A stretch of 26,385 bases of DNA from Savagea sp. (GTDB taxonomy: Bacteria; Bacillota; Bacilli; Bacillales_A; Planococcaceae): assembly GCA_030152585.1 (NCBI GenBank), contig JASLJC010000078.1, forward strand, positions 1-26,385. Reading direction: 5' to 3'. A program made the translations under genes and the position numbers. The notes under the pieces were generated by a model. The model was not told where the DNA came from. It searched no databases and worked only from the letters and a program-made list of their open reading frames with translations. Shown here in pieces: positions 8,601 through 16,564 of the stretch (positions are counted from its first letter, which is position 1; the number at the start of each line of letters is the position of its first letter).

Positions 8601-9143
8601 TTTGCACCGAGCTGGCTACAAAAAGAAGTCCAACCAGCAGGTATGTTTTATATGCATGTTCATAAGCCGATGCTTACGCTTGAAGAAGAAGTGAAAGAAG
8701 AAGAATTGAAATTACAATTGCTCGAATCTTACCGTCTCGGGGGATATGCTTTAGAAGAAACGCGTGTTATCGAAGCGCTCGACAATGAAGCACCAATCGG
8801 TCAAAAATATCGTTCGCCGATCGTTCCGATTGAAGTGACGAAAAGTGGATATCATAAACGAAACTCTAAATTGTTGACGACTGAACAGATCGACAACCTT
8901 CGTAAATGGACCGAAGAGAAACATATTGAAGCAGGGGATCAAATCGTAGAAGGGTGTACAGACGTAGCGCCGTATGAATTAGGAAACCAAATGCCTTGTA
9001 CGTATTGTCCGCATCAAGCAGTTTGTCAATTTGATAAAACAGACCCTCAATACGAAGTACGAAAACTACATCATTTAAAAGATGAAGAAGTATTACAACG
9101 GATGCAAAAATATGATGACGAAGAAGGGATGGAAGAACGATGA
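5616..9143 (+). CDS. addB: ATP-dependent helicase/nuclease subunit B (AddB)
   Basis: AddB is one half of AddAB, the Gram-positive counterpart of RecBCD, which resects double-strand DNA ends to a Chi site so that RecA can load. The 1175-residue protein fits the family length. It has an N-terminal P-loop (GRGGVGKTTT), a degenerate helicase core that in B. subtilis recognises Chi, and a C-terminal RecB-like nuclease with VDYKSS (Asp965, Lys967). The four iron-sulphur cysteines are present at 802, 1128, 1131 and 1137, matching the spacing of the B. subtilis cluster, which pins the nuclease domain together. ATG 5616 follows GAGAGGGG. The stop codon overlaps the addA start as ATGA, so translation of the two subunits is coupled. 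Confidence 0.97.
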   Translation: MSVRFILGRGGVGKTTTIQREIVEKVKADPFGPPIYVIVPDQLSYSMEETLTVRSGLGSLVRVHVLSFKRLAWTLLQEVGGATKQQIDPYGYTMLIRQVLREVEEDFTLFKRAVDKRGFVDQMVQLLQEMSRYRVDSEKLYTFHQHLIEEEAHPTIIQKVEEIAHVAKRLEERLGTTYIDSEGPLHLLSERMERSTTLQNATVYIDSFEKMTASEFDIVEQLFAYAKEVVIALPHDVRDDANDLFFSANRLYEALLAAAHRQHAIVETPLYLERPVRYVSPSLRHLEQTFDQYRTTRHDIKDEGLHIIRAEDRRAEIEAVARHIRTLAKEGVRYREMVIVYQQDDYYDELLTRYMQEYDIPLFISQRRSMMHHPLIEFVRAALDVIARNWSYTSVFRAVKTDLLFPLEDGTLQTWREKADRLENFVLAKGIRGSDWVNIEEREQHRWTYRKYRGLSDIRPTQTDEELAYEAMLHEVREVIRLPLLQLMNRMKEEKTGRGKAFALYECIETLRIQDKLANLQKKDEREGKLERAKEHEQAWNAFVHLLDQFVVMFGEEPMTLQQMIDVLDEGLAALEFNQIPPALDQVTVTTFAGGSFLNPRVAFLIGMNDGVIPARSEQEGLLTDRDRSYFERAEVMIAPSTADQIMADHYYAYRAFTAPTERLYVSYALSDAEGKGMQPSYYVSRLEERFVNIPKEKATHTIVGMPDEEAIAYVTTPFATLKYFIEQFKAESENIAYRTPLWEAVKQYYRTNKDWSHIYEEFVEPVTHRHETERLDRSIVNEIYGQTLKESVSRIEMFHSCPFRYYATYGLQLEERSVYELTPPSIGDLFHATFEALEYRLKQMNLRWEALTDEQIRQLSVEVIDELSPSFVHRILLSSARFRYIQRRLTQIIIETARAVKKQAAQSSFRPVGVELGFGGKGDPLPPLQLPLVRHPDYSIALRGRIDRVDLAEEGEKAYVRIVDYKSSKQSLDLTSVYYGLSLQMLTYLDVVIRFAPSWLQKEVQPAGMFYMHVHKPMLTLEEEVKEEELKLQLLESYRLGGYALEETRVIEALDNEAPIGQKYRSPIVPIEVTKSGYHKRNSKLLTTEQIDNLRKWTEEKHIEAGDQIVEGCTDVAPYELGNQMPCTYCPHQAVCQFDKTDPQYEVRKLHHLKDEEVLQRMQKYDDEEGMEER

Positions 9144-12100
9144 GTAACATTATACCGAAGCGACCAGCGGATAGTTTATTTACAGATGCGCAATGGCGTG
9201 CGATTCACGAAGGAGGACGAGACGTACTCGTTTCAGCTGCAGCCGGATCAGGTAAAACGAAAGTACTCATTACGCGACTCGTTGAAAAAGTAATCCGTCA
9301 CGGTATTCACGTCGACGAATTGCTCGTCGTAACATTTACGAACGCAGCGGCTGCGGAAATGCGCCAACGTCTCGGAAGTGAACTCGAAGAAAAAATAGAA
9401 GAAATGGAACGAGAAGACCAAAAAGAACATCTTCGCCGTCAAGTTGTATTATTAAACAAAGCACATATTTCAACATTACATTCATTTTGTTCAGCAGTCG
9501 TTCGTCAATACGCTTATTTGCTCGATATTGACCCGGGTTTTCGTTTAGCGAGCGAACAAGAAGTCGCTTTACTACAAGAAGAAGCATTAGCAGAAGTGTT
9601 AGAAACGGCTTATGCAAGTGAACAAAAAGAAGCTATTTACGAGTTAGCGGACCGTTTTGCTAAAGGGCGAGATGACGTCGGATTAGAAACGCTCATCTAT
9701 TCGATGTATGACTATGCACGTGTAGAGCCGAACCCACTTGAGTGGTTACGTCGTATCCCTGCACAATACAATTTTGCTGCTTATGATACGTTTGAACAAC
9801 ATCCGTTATACGACATTTATGTGCAATATATTCAACAAGAGGCGACTGAAATATTTGAAGCGTACGAAACACTCGTTCACTACTTAGAAGAAGAAAAAGA
9901 AAAAGGAAGCGCCATTCCATCTAAAATGTATGCCCTTTTAATAGGAGAAGATGCAGATAAAATAATGCGTCTTCAACAAGCGTTACAAGCACCAAGCTGG
10001 GATGATATGGCTACGTATTTACCAGGGACGGAACAATCGAGAAAATGGGGAAGTCCTCGTATTCAAAAAGGTGAAGATAAAGAAATAAATGAACGAGCTA
10101 AAAAATTACGAAATCAATTGAAGAAGATGTACGATGCATTCGTTCAACGGCTTGAAAGAAGTACAGAGCGTCTCGTAGAAGATATGCAAACGATGTATCC
10201 TTCTATCCGTACGTTAATTGGTCTTGTGGAACAATTTCATCAAACGTATGAACAAATGAAACGGGAAGAAGCCATTTTAGATTTTGGTGACTTAGAACAT
10301 TATGCGTTACAAATTTTATCGGAAGATGGGTATGGAAAAGAGCCTTCACCGATCGCAAAATTGTATCAACAACAATTCGAAGAAGTGCTCGTAGATGAAT
10401 ATCAAGATACGAACGTTTTACAAGAACGTATCATTCAACTCGTAAAGCGTGGAACAGAAGGTGATGGTAATTTATTTATGGTCGGCGATGTAAAACAGTC
10501 GATTTATCGCTTCCGATTAGCTGAGCCGAATTTGTTTTTAAATAAAATGGCACGTTTTACAGCGGATGGGTCTGATCCGAATACAGGTATTATTATTCAT
10601 TTGAATCGAAATTTCCGGAGCCGTTTTTCTATATTAGAAAGTACGAACGACATATTCCGTCAAGTAATGGATGAAGAAGTAGGAGAGATTGAATACGATG
10701 AAGAAGCAGCGCTCGTCTATGGGGCGACGTATTATGAACGAGCGGATGAAGAAGAGAAAGTAGCGCCGTTACAACGTCCGACGAAAATTGTTTATATAAC
10801 AGAAGATGAAACAGATGAAAAAGTATCAAAAGAAGTATACGAAGCACGCTATATGGCAAAACAAATTAAAAAATGGATACATGAAGGAAAACTCGTTCGA
10901 GATGAACAAACGGGGAATTTACGTCGTATCGAATATCGGGATATTGCCATTTTAAAACGTTCCATGTCAGAAGCTGCTCATATGGCAGAAGTGTTTCGTA
11001 CCGAAGGAATTCCGATTTATGTCTCGTTGTCGAGTGGGTTTTTTGAAGCGGTGGAAGTTCAATTAATGTTAAGTGTTTTACAGACGATTGATAATCCGTA
11101 TCAAGATATCCCGCTCGTTGCAACATTACGTGCACCGTTTTACCGATTTACGGAAAATGAGCTCGCACGTATCCGCTTAGCTGCTCGTCATGTCCCGTAT
11201 TATGATGCTTTACGAACGTTTGGAGAAACAGATACGACGTCATTAGGAGAACGAGTCCGTACGTTTTTAAATCAATTGACATTATGGCGTAATTTAGCCC
11301 GTCAAACATCGTTAGCCGATTTAATTTGGGACATTTACTTGCAGACGAAATATTACGAAATGCTCGGTGCGATGCCAAATAGTAAACAACGTCAAGCGAA
11401 TTTACGTGCTCTACATGATCAAGCAATTGCTTATGAAAAAACGGCATTTCGGGGATTGTTTAGCTTTTTACGGTTTATCGAACGGATGCGTAAACAACAA
11501 GATGACATCGGAGAAGCTCATTACGTTACATCAGAAGAAAATGTCGTTCGAATGATGACGATTCACAGTTCAAAAGGATTAGAGTTTCCAATCGTTTTCG
11601 TTAGTAGCTTGCATAAACAGTTTAACTTAAAAGATGTTCAAGGTGCGTATATGTTTGACCAACAGTACGGTTTAGCCGTAAAAGCGATTTATCCGGAAAA
11701 AAATATTGAGCGGATGACGTTACTTGGCGAATTGACGAAAGCGAAAAAAGAACGCGAAATGAAAGCAGAAGAAATGCGTATTTTGTACGTCGCGATGACA
11801 CGAGCGAAAGAGCAATTATATTTGATCGGGTTCACGACCGAAACGAATGAAGAGAAGTGGAAACATATAAGTGAATCTGCCTTACAAGAAATGGACGGCA
11901 AGCTTCCTCGCACGTCGCGGGCAAGTGCGATGAGCTATTTCGACTGGATTGTCCCTGCTGTGTACAACTTACGTGGACTTGCATCGATCGAAGAAAAAAA
12001 AGTCGCGCAATCTTCATTACAAGAAGAAGAAAAAGAAGATGTCGTACTCGATTTAAACCCGGTTGAAATGGAAGAGTGGGAAGAACTTGTGAAGCATCGT

Positions 12101-12793
12101 TTTCATCAACAGTATGCGTACGAAAAAGAGACGAAACGCTCTTCAAAAGAAAGTGTAAGTGCGGTGAATCGAGCATTACAAGAAGATCAATATGAAGGAA
12201 CGCCGATTGCTTCTTTCGTTCCGCAAGATTCATCATCATTTACTGTTCGTCCTCAATTTGTTCAAGCACAACAATTAACCGCAGCAGAACGAGGTACAGC
12301 AGTCCATGCGGTAATGGAACATTTGCCATGGGATATTCAAGCGGATGAGGTAGTCGTAACAGAATGGTTAGAGACATTAGTAAAAGATGAATTATTAACC
12401 GAAGAAGAAGCAGCCGTCATTGAACCGGCAGAAATTGTTCAATTTTTACAATCGCCACTCGCTGCACAATTACGACGGGCAAGTCGCATCGAACGTGAGC
12501 TTCCTTTTACGTATGCATATCGTAAGGAGCCGTCAGCAGAACCACAACTCATGCAAGGGATCATTGACAGTTTATTTATAGAAGATGATCGTCTTTATAT
12601 TTTAGACTTTAAAACAGATCGTATCGCTCATTTATCTGACCGAAGTGCTACGTTACATGAACGATATGCGGTACAGTTGAATTTATACCGTCAAGCTGTT
12701 GAACGTGCAATCGAAAAACCGGTAGAAGCGTTACTCATTTATTCGTTTGACACACATGAAACGTATACAATCGAAAAACGACCGATTGAATAA
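9140..12793 (+). CDS. addA: ATP-dependent helicase/nuclease subunit A (AddA)
   Basis: AddA is the motor and second nuclease of AddAB: a 3'-5' SF1A (UvrD-like) helicase with a C-terminal RecB-family nuclease. The 1217-residue protein shows the Q-motif FTDAQWRAI at 14-22, Walker A AAAGSGKT with Lys39, Walker B DEYQD at 419-423, motif III VGDVKQSIYRFR, motif V MTIHSSKGLEFP, motif VI LYVAMTRAKEQL, and the nuclease signature LDFKTDR with Asp1156 and Lys1158, followed by YAVQLNLY. The start overlaps the addB stop by ATGA. No terminator is visible in the 92 bases before yisK, so some transcripts may run on. No defect is seen in either subunit, so the complex should be functional. Confidence 0.97.
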   Translation: MSNIIPKRPADSLFTDAQWRAIHEGGRDVLVSAAAGSGKTKVLITRLVEKVIRHGIHVDELLVVTFTNAAAAEMRQRLGSELEEKIEEMEREDQKEHLRRQVVLLNKAHISTLHSFCSAVVRQYAYLLDIDPGFRLASEQEVALLQEEALAEVLETAYASEQKEAIYELADRFAKGRDDVGLETLIYSMYDYARVEPNPLEWLRRIPAQYNFAAYDTFEQHPLYDIYVQYIQQEATEIFEAYETLVHYLEEEKEKGSAIPSKMYALLIGEDADKIMRLQQALQAPSWDDMATYLPGTEQSRKWGSPRIQKGEDKEINERAKKLRNQLKKMYDAFVQRLERSTERLVEDMQTMYPSIRTLIGLVEQFHQTYEQMKREEAILDFGDLEHYALQILSEDGYGKEPSPIAKLYQQQFEEVLVDEYQDTNVLQERIIQLVKRGTEGDGNLFMVGDVKQSIYRFRLAEPNLFLNKMARFTADGSDPNTGIIIHLNRNFRSRFSILESTNDIFRQVMDEEVGEIEYDEEAALVYGATYYERADEEEKVAPLQRPTKIVYITEDETDEKVSKEVYEARYMAKQIKKWIHEGKLVRDEQTGNLRRIEYRDIAILKRSMSEAAHMAEVFRTEGIPIYVSLSSGFFEAVEVQLMLSVLQTIDNPYQDIPLVATLRAPFYRFTENELARIRLAARHVPYYDALRTFGETDTTSLGERVRTFLNQLTLWRNLARQTSLADLIWDIYLQTKYYEMLGAMPNSKQRQANLRALHDQAIAYEKTAFRGLFSFLRFIERMRKQQDDIGEAHYVTSEENVVRMMTIHSSKGLEFPIVFVSSLHKQFNLKDVQGAYMFDQQYGLAVKAIYPEKNIERMTLLGELTKAKKEREMKAEEMRILYVAMTRAKEQLYLIGFTTETNEEKWKHISESALQEMDGKLPRTSRASAMSYFDWIVPAVYNLRGLASIEEKKVAQSSLQEEEKEDVVLDLNPVEMEEWEELVKHRFHQQYAYEKETKRSSKESVSAVNRALQEDQYEGTPIASFVPQDSSSFTVRPQFVQAQQLTAAERGTAVHAVMEHLPWDIQADEVVVTEWLETLVKDELLTEEEAAVIEPAEIVQFLQSPLAAQLRRASRIERELPFTYAYRKEPSAEPQLMQGIIDSLFIEDDRLYILDFKTDRIAHLSDRSATLHERYAVQLNLYRQAVERAIEKPVEALLIYSFDTHETYTIEKRPIE

Positions 12794-12885
12794 AATGAAA
12801 AAAACATGGTGGAAGATGGACGAATTGAAAATAAACGGTATGATAGAAAGAGTACAGCATATACAATCCTGAAGGAGGATGGGCA

Positions 12886-13788
12886 ATGAAATTGTTAACT
12901 TTTGAAAAAAATGGGCGTGTATCATACGGACCGAAAGTAAAGCGTGAAGATGCCGTGTGGGACGTATTAAAAATCGCAGAAGCACGAAATATTGCGATAC
13001 CAGCATCGATTCGTGAAGGGGTAGCAAAAGGAAATGAGTTTGTCGAAGAAGTCCGTTCACTCGTAGACGAAATGGGTGCTAGTGAAGAAGCAGCACATTA
13101 CAAGTACGGATTTGAAGAAATTACATGGAAAGCACCGATTCCACGACCACCGAAAAATGTAATCTGTGTCGGAAAAAATTACGCAGACCATGCAACGGAA
13201 ATGGGGGCAGCGACACCACCTGAACATGTATTAATTTTTACAAAGTCCCCGACAGCAATCGCAGCGGATTATGAAGAAGTGTCGACGCACCATACGAAAA
13301 CGACACAGTTAGATTATGAAGGAGAACTAGCGATCGTAATTGGTAAAGAAGGAAAAGATATTCCTCGTCAGTTAGCATATGACTATATTTTCGGTTACAC
13401 GATTGCAAACGATGTCACTGCGCGAGACGTTCAAAAGGCACACGGCCAATTTTTCTTAGGAAAAAGCTTAAACGGTACGTGTCCGATGGGTCCTTACGTC
13501 GTATCGAAAGACGAAATTCCGAATCCGCACGATTTAACAGTCGTTACGAAAGTAAATGAAGAAGTCCGCCAAAACGGTCATACGTCAGCGATGATGTTTA
13601 AAGTAGACGAATTAATCGAAGAAATTTCGAAATATGTTACGTTAGAGCCAGGCGATATTATTTTAACCGGAACACCGGCAGGCGTCGGAAAAGGAATGAC
13701 ACCGCCACAATTTTTAAAAAGTGGAGATGTTGTGAAAGTATCAATCGAAGGTATCGGTACGTTAACGAATACATTCCGAGATGCATAA
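12886..13788 (+). CDS. yisK: Fumarylacetoacetate hydrolase-family protein, YisK-type oxaloacetate decarboxylase
   Basis: The FAH superfamily cleaves or decarboxylates small keto acids with a bound Mg or Mn ion. B. subtilis YisK decarboxylates oxaloacetate and also associates with the cell-shape protein Mbl. The 300 residues split into an N-terminal cap (1-75) and the FAH fold. The metal ligands are visible as Glu145 and Glu147 in LDYEGELAIVIGK and Asp176 in ANDVTARD; the substrate-site Lys193 and His102 are also in place. The start has AAGGAGG seven bases upstream. A weak promoter (TGGACG at 12817, 16-base spacer, TATGAT at 12839) may precede it. The YisK identity rests on sequence and on the neighbouring yisL, the same order as in B. 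subtilis. Confidence 0.88.
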   Translation: MKLLTFEKNGRVSYGPKVKREDAVWDVLKIAEARNIAIPASIREGVAKGNEFVEEVRSLVDEMGASEEAAHYKYGFEEITWKAPIPRPPKNVICVGKNYADHATEMGAATPPEHVLIFTKSPTAIAADYEEVSTHHTKTTQLDYEGELAIVIGKEGKDIPRQLAYDYIFGYTIANDVTARDVQKAHGQFFLGKSLNGTCPMGPYVVSKDEIPNPHDLTVVTKVNEEVRQNGHTSAMMFKVDELIEEISKYVTLEPGDIILTGTPAGVGKGMTPPQFLKSGDVVKVSIEGIGTLTNTFRDA

Positions 13789-13800
13789 CGGTTTATAACC

Positions 13801-13844
13801 AACGTATGAAGTCGACGTTTTTCGTTCGATTTCATACGTTTTTT
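13801..13844 (+). terminator. Intrinsic terminator after yisK
   Basis: A 15-bp stem (13801-13815 with 13826-13840, one G-T pair) carries AACGTATGAA on the left arm and TTCATACGTT on the right, followed by TTTT. Confidence 0.88.
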
Positions 13845-13934
13845 CATTTCACATGATTTGATAAGCGTCGTTCACCAAAAATTAAAAAGTCTATGGTAAG
13901 CTAACGAAGATTGTTATAGAGAGGGGGGTATTCA

Positions 13935-14282
13935 ATGGAAGCTTTATCAGAAACGACACATTTTCACATTTTTGCATGGGTTATTGCGGTCGTCTTATTT
14001 TTAACGGCATCTCGTATGAAAGTCGGCTCTAAAAGCCGTCTCATTTTACATATGTCTGCACGTCTCTTTTACGTACTCATCATTATTTCAGGTATGGGCC
14101 TTGTAATGTATCATGAAGCAGGTGGTACACTCATCATAGTAAAAGCGTTAATCGGTGTAGTGACGATCGCTTTTATGGAAATGGTACTCGTACGTTCATC
14201 AAAAGGACAAGACGTTCGTAAATTGTGGATCGGTTTCGGCATTTTTCTATTCGTCACAGCTGGACTCGGTTTATATTTATAA
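13935..14282 (+). CDS. yisL: Small membrane protein of the DUF1516 (YisL) family
   Basis: This 115-residue protein is almost all membrane. It has four hydrophobic helices (about 10-28, 36-56, 65-83 and 97-114) separated by short charged loops. Length and position right after yisK match the YisL/DUF1516 family. The family's function is unknown, and nothing in the sequence (no catalytic motif) suggests an activity. ATG 13935 has a GAGGGGGG ribosome binding site at 13921-13928. The gene sits between two terminators, so it is probably a single-gene unit. A possible extended -10 element, TGG-TAAGCT, occurs at 13894-13902, but its -35 box is poor. Confidence 0.83.
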   Translation: MEALSETTHFHIFAWVIAVVLFLTASRMKVGSKSRLILHMSARLFYVLIIISGMGLVMYHEAGGTLIIVKALIGVVTIAFMEMVLVRSSKGQDVRKLWIGFGIFLFVTAGLGLYL

Positions 14283-14283
14283 G

Positions 14284-14327
14284 AAAAAAGGTGATTTCCG
14301 TCTGAGTAGATGGAAATCACCTTTTTT
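14284..14327. terminator. Bidirectional terminator between yisL and yitU
   Basis: A long near-perfect hairpin (14284-14303 with 14308-14327) has an A6 tract on the left and T6 on the right, so it works for both converging genes. Its right arm overlaps the stop codon of yitU. Confidence 0.9.
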
Positions 14328-15159
14328 AATCGAATTGTTTTTGTTGTTCATCTGCATAGAAATAACCTTGTAAGAAAAATGCAATACCTTCTTCATCGTT
14401 CGTTTTTGTTACGTAGTCGGCGATTTGTTTTAAAGGTGGGTACGCATTTCCCATTGCCACACCGATCCCTGCATCTTCAATCATTTCGACATCGTTTCGC
14501 TCGTCACCAAATGCGATAATACGTTCTTGTGGAATGTTGTAATAACGTGCGACTCGTCGAATGCCTCTTGCTTTATGCAATCCGCTGCGGACGATTTCAA
14601 TAATCGGAAATGGTCCACCCCATTGGTGTTGGGATATAGTAGCGTGAAAGTCTTCTGCTAATTCTCTTTCTACGTCATCAATGATGGCACGGTCCATATA
14701 AAGTAGTAAATTTGTCGGATGATCTTGAAGGGATTGTTTTAAATGCCCTAAAATTAAAGTCGGATTTCCGTAATTGAAAATCGGCATCAGTCGCTCATCT
14801 TCTTTTGCTAAATAAACATCGTCTAGCACTTCTGCAATCATATTGTGCATCGTTTTTTGTTCGGCGTAATCGACGATATCAAGAGCGACGTGAAGGTCAA
14901 TCGGTACGTGTTCGCGTTCCGCCCATTGTAGATCCAACGGGTGATGTGTAAAAGCGCCGTTAAAGTTAACGATTGGTGTTTTCAATTGCAACTCTTTATA
15001 ATAAGGGAAGCTAGCGCGAAACGGTCTTCCAGTTGCAATGATGACGATATGTCCATCTTCGATTAATCGGCGTAACGTTTTTTTCGTTTTCGGAAGAATC
15101 GTCAAATCGCTACTTAACAAAGTACCGTCTAAATCTAACACGATTAAATGTTGTTTCAT
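14326..15159 (-). CDS. yitU: Cof-type HAD-superfamily phosphatase, YitU-like
   Basis: A haloacid dehalogenase-fold phosphatase of the Cof class, 277 residues. All HAD motifs are present: DLDGTLL (nucleophile Asp9, acid Asp11), IIATGRP (motif II), Lys in the HKARG segment (motif III), and FGDERNDVEMIEDAGIGVAMGNA (motif IV); the middle is a C2B cap. B. subtilis YitU is one of several HAD enzymes shown to dephosphorylate a riboflavin precursor, 5-amino-6-ribitylamino-uracil phosphate, but Cof enzymes are promiscuous, so the substrate here is not certain. The ribosome binding site is AGGAGGGG on the minus strand (15168-15175). Divergent yitV and then yitW follow, the B. subtilis yitU-yitV-yitW neighbourhood. 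Confidence 0.85.
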   Translation of the reverse strand: MKQHLIVLDLDGTLLSSDLTILPKTKKTLRRLIEDGHIVIIATGRPFRASFPYYKELQLKTPIVNFNGAFTHHPLDLQWAEREHVPIDLHVALDIVDYAEQKTMHNMIAEVLDDVYLAKEDERLMPIFNYGNPTLILGHLKQSLQDHPTNLLLYMDRAIIDDVERELAEDFHATISQHQWGGPFPIIEIVRSGLHKARGIRRVARYYNIPQERIIAFGDERNDVEMIEDAGIGVAMGNAYPPLKQIADYVTKTNDEEGIAFFLQGYFYADEQQKQFD

Positions 15160-15182
15160 TCGTAAATCCCCTCCTCTTCCTT

Positions 15183-15219
15183 AGTGTACGTTGAAGGGAG
15201 AGGAGGGTCAAAACATATT
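15183..15219. promoter_or_regulatory. Overlapping divergent promoters for yitU (minus) and yitV (plus)
   Basis: On the minus strand TTGACC (15206-15211), a 17-base spacer and TACACT (15183-15188) would start yitU almost at its ribosome binding site. On the plus strand TTGAAG (15191-15196), a 17-base spacer and CATATT (15214-15219) would serve yitV. The two overlap, so the genes may compete for polymerase. These are pattern matches only. Confidence 0.4.
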
Positions 15220-15241
15220 GCATGAAGGAAAGGGAGATTAT

Positions 15242-15982
15242 ATGCGAATCTTAGAAGAAACGTGGCGTGGAATTCCATTACTTCATATTGTACAAGAAAG
15301 TAAAAAAGAGGAATCGATTCCCGTCGTTATTTTTTTACACGGATTTCAAAGTGTCAATGAACGCAACTTACAACATGCTTACCATTTGGCAAGACGAGGC
15401 ATGCGCGTGTTATTACCAGAAGCTGCGCTACACGGATCGCGTTCAAAACAATATGGACTCGAACAAATGGCTGCACATTTTTGGGAAATCGTTTTACAAT
15501 CGATTGAAGAAGTCGGTTTATTACTAGATGAAATTGATACGCGATACGGTGACGTTAACATTGGGGTAGCCGGTACGTCGATGGGTGGGATTACGACGTT
15601 TGGCAGTTTAACGAAATATGAACGTATCGATGCGGCAGGTTCATTTATGGGTTCTCCAGCTTACGTCGCACTTGCACAAGGGCAACTCGACTATATACGA
15701 AAAAAAGGAATCCCATTACCAATTGAAGAAGAGCGCATCGAACAATTGCTTCAGTTGTTAGAAAAGTACGATTTGACGAAGCATACTGAACGTTTACAAG
15801 ATCGCCCACTTTTCGTTTGGCACGGCAAAATGGACGACCTTGTACCGTATACGTTAACTGCATCTTTCGTTCAAACGTTAAGTGGAGACGTCGTTTTTCG
15901 AACAGATGACGAAGCAGGTCATAAAGTCCCGCATAAAGAATCAGTCGCTTTAGCGGAATGGTTTGCAAGACGAATCGTATAA
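15242..15982 (+). CDS. yitV: Alpha/beta-hydrolase, YitV-type esterase
   Basis: A predicted cytoplasmic serine hydrolase of 246 residues in the dienelactone-hydrolase/prolyl-oligopeptidase-like family. The nucleophile elbow GTSMGG places Ser113; the acid is Asp198 or Asp199 in GKMDDLVP and the base is His227 in EAGHKVP. The oxyanion-hole strand VIFLHGFQS precedes them. The natural substrate is unknown for the family. I chose ATG 15242, which follows AAAGGGAG, over an in-frame TTG at 15191 whose 17 extra residues lack family resemblance and would sit on the divergent promoters. It is followed 64 bases later by yitW, which has its own likely promoter. No signal peptide is seen. Confidence 0.85.
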   Translation: MRILEETWRGIPLLHIVQESKKEESIPVVIFLHGFQSVNERNLQHAYHLARRGMRVLLPEAALHGSRSKQYGLEQMAAHFWEIVLQSIEEVGLLLDEIDTRYGDVNIGVAGTSMGGITTFGSLTKYERIDAAGSFMGSPAYVALAQGQLDYIRKKGIPLPIEEERIEQLLQLLEKYDLTKHTERLQDRPLFVWHGKMDDLVPYTLTASFVQTLSGDVVFRTDDEAGHKVPHKESVALAEWFARRIV

Positions 15983-15991
15983 GCATACGAT

Positions 15992-16020
15992 TTGTCGAGA
16001 CGGAATGAAATTGATATGAT
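15992..16020 (+). promoter_or_regulatory. SigA-type promoter for yitW
   Basis: TTGTCG, a 17-base spacer and TATGAT, preceded by TGA to make an extended -10, lie 27 bases before the yitW start codon. It falls directly after the yitV stop. Confidence 0.5.
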
Positions 16021-16046
16021 GAACGAAACGAAAAGGAGCGATTACT

Positions 16047-16364
16047 ATGACAGAAGAAGAAATGATGAAAGAAAGTATGCTCGGCGCATTAGAAAGTGTG
16101 ATCGACCCTGAGCTTGGCATTGATATTGTCAACTTAGGATTAATTTATAACGTATCATTAGACGATGAAGGAACAGCTCACGTTGAAATGACATTTACAT
16201 CGATGGGATGTCCAATGGGACCACAGTTAATTAACGGTGTAAAAAATGTATTGAGTGAGTTGCCAGAAGTAAAAGATGTAGAGGTAAACATCGTATGGAA
16301 CCCACCGTGGGGGAAAGACAAAATGTCACGGTTTGCAAAGATGGCATTAGGTGTGCACGGTTAA
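16047..16364 (+). CDS. yitW: MIP18/DUF59 iron-sulphur assembly factor, SufT-like (YitW)
   Basis: A 105-residue single-domain protein of the MIP18/PaaD (DUF59) family, whose members help deliver iron-sulphur clusters to target proteins. The diagnostic N-terminal stretch DPELGIDIVNLGLIY (20-34) and the conserved Cys55 in SMGCPMGP are present, and the C-terminus has the usual VWNPPW motif. The start follows AAAGGAG at 16032-16038. It is the third gene of the conserved yitU-yitV-yitW cluster. A role in Fe-S maturation is known for the family and inferred here; candidate clients in this window include the AddB iron-sulphur domain, though no specific link can be shown. Confidence 0.9.
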   Translation: MTEEEMMKESMLGALESVIDPELGIDIVNLGLIYNVSLDDEGTAHVEMTFTSMGCPMGPQLINGVKNVLSELPEVKDVEVNIVWNPPWGKDKMSRFAKMALGVHG

Positions 16365-16388
16365 TCGTGTCACAGTGTAAATACGTTT

Positions 16389-16425
16389 AAAAAACATTTG
16401 AGTAGTTATGACTCAAATGTTTTTT
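16389..16425. terminator. Intrinsic terminator after yitW
   Basis: A 15-bp perfect stem (AAAAAACATTTGAGT at 16389-16403 with its complement at 16411-16425) has a seven-base loop and ends in T6. Because the left arm begins with A6 it can also stop minus-strand transcripts. Confidence 0.9.
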
Positions 16426-16445
16426 ATTTCACAAAAAAGTTTAAA

Positions 16446-16462
16446 GGTCAAAAAAGGTGAGC
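16446..16462 (+). promoter_or_regulatory. Degenerate second CtsR-like box
   Basis: GGTCAAA-AAA-GGTGAGC has a perfect first CtsR heptad and the three-base spacing, but the second heptad is poor. It lies just upstream of the -35 box of the clpB promoter, where a second CtsR dimer could sit. It may also be a chance match. Confidence 0.4.
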
Positions 16463-16469
16463 ATATTGA

Positions 16470-16498
16470 TTTACAGTACGGTTCTTTTTTTATATACT
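16470..16498 (+). promoter_or_regulatory. SigA promoter of clpB
   Basis: TTTACA (16470-16475), a 17-base spacer and TATACT (16493-16498) form a near-consensus vegetative promoter. The predicted start at about 16505 falls at the first base of the CtsR operator. Confidence 0.75.
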
Positions 16499-16504
16499 AT
16501 AATT

Positions 16505-16521
16505 AGTCAAAGATAGTCAAA
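16505..16521 (+). promoter_or_regulatory. CtsR operator
   Basis: AGTCAAA-GAT-AGTCAAA matches the CtsR consensus (A/G)GTCAAA-NAN-(A/G)GTCAAA at every defined position. It covers the predicted transcription start, so CtsR binding would block initiation until heat or proteotoxic stress inactivates the repressor. A further GTCAA follows at 16522. Confidence 0.88.
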
Positions 16522-16564
16522 GTCAATGAAATTAATTATAAAATGAAATAAAGGAGACGATGAT

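Noticed and set aside
11832..12239. 135-codon minus-strand open frame inside addA
   Set aside because: It lies wholly opposite a well-conserved gene and lacks start signals and any family resemblance.
12731..13060. 109-codon minus-strand open frame spanning the addA-yisK gap
   Set aside because: It overlaps two real genes on the other strand, has no ribosome binding site and looks like a composition artefact.
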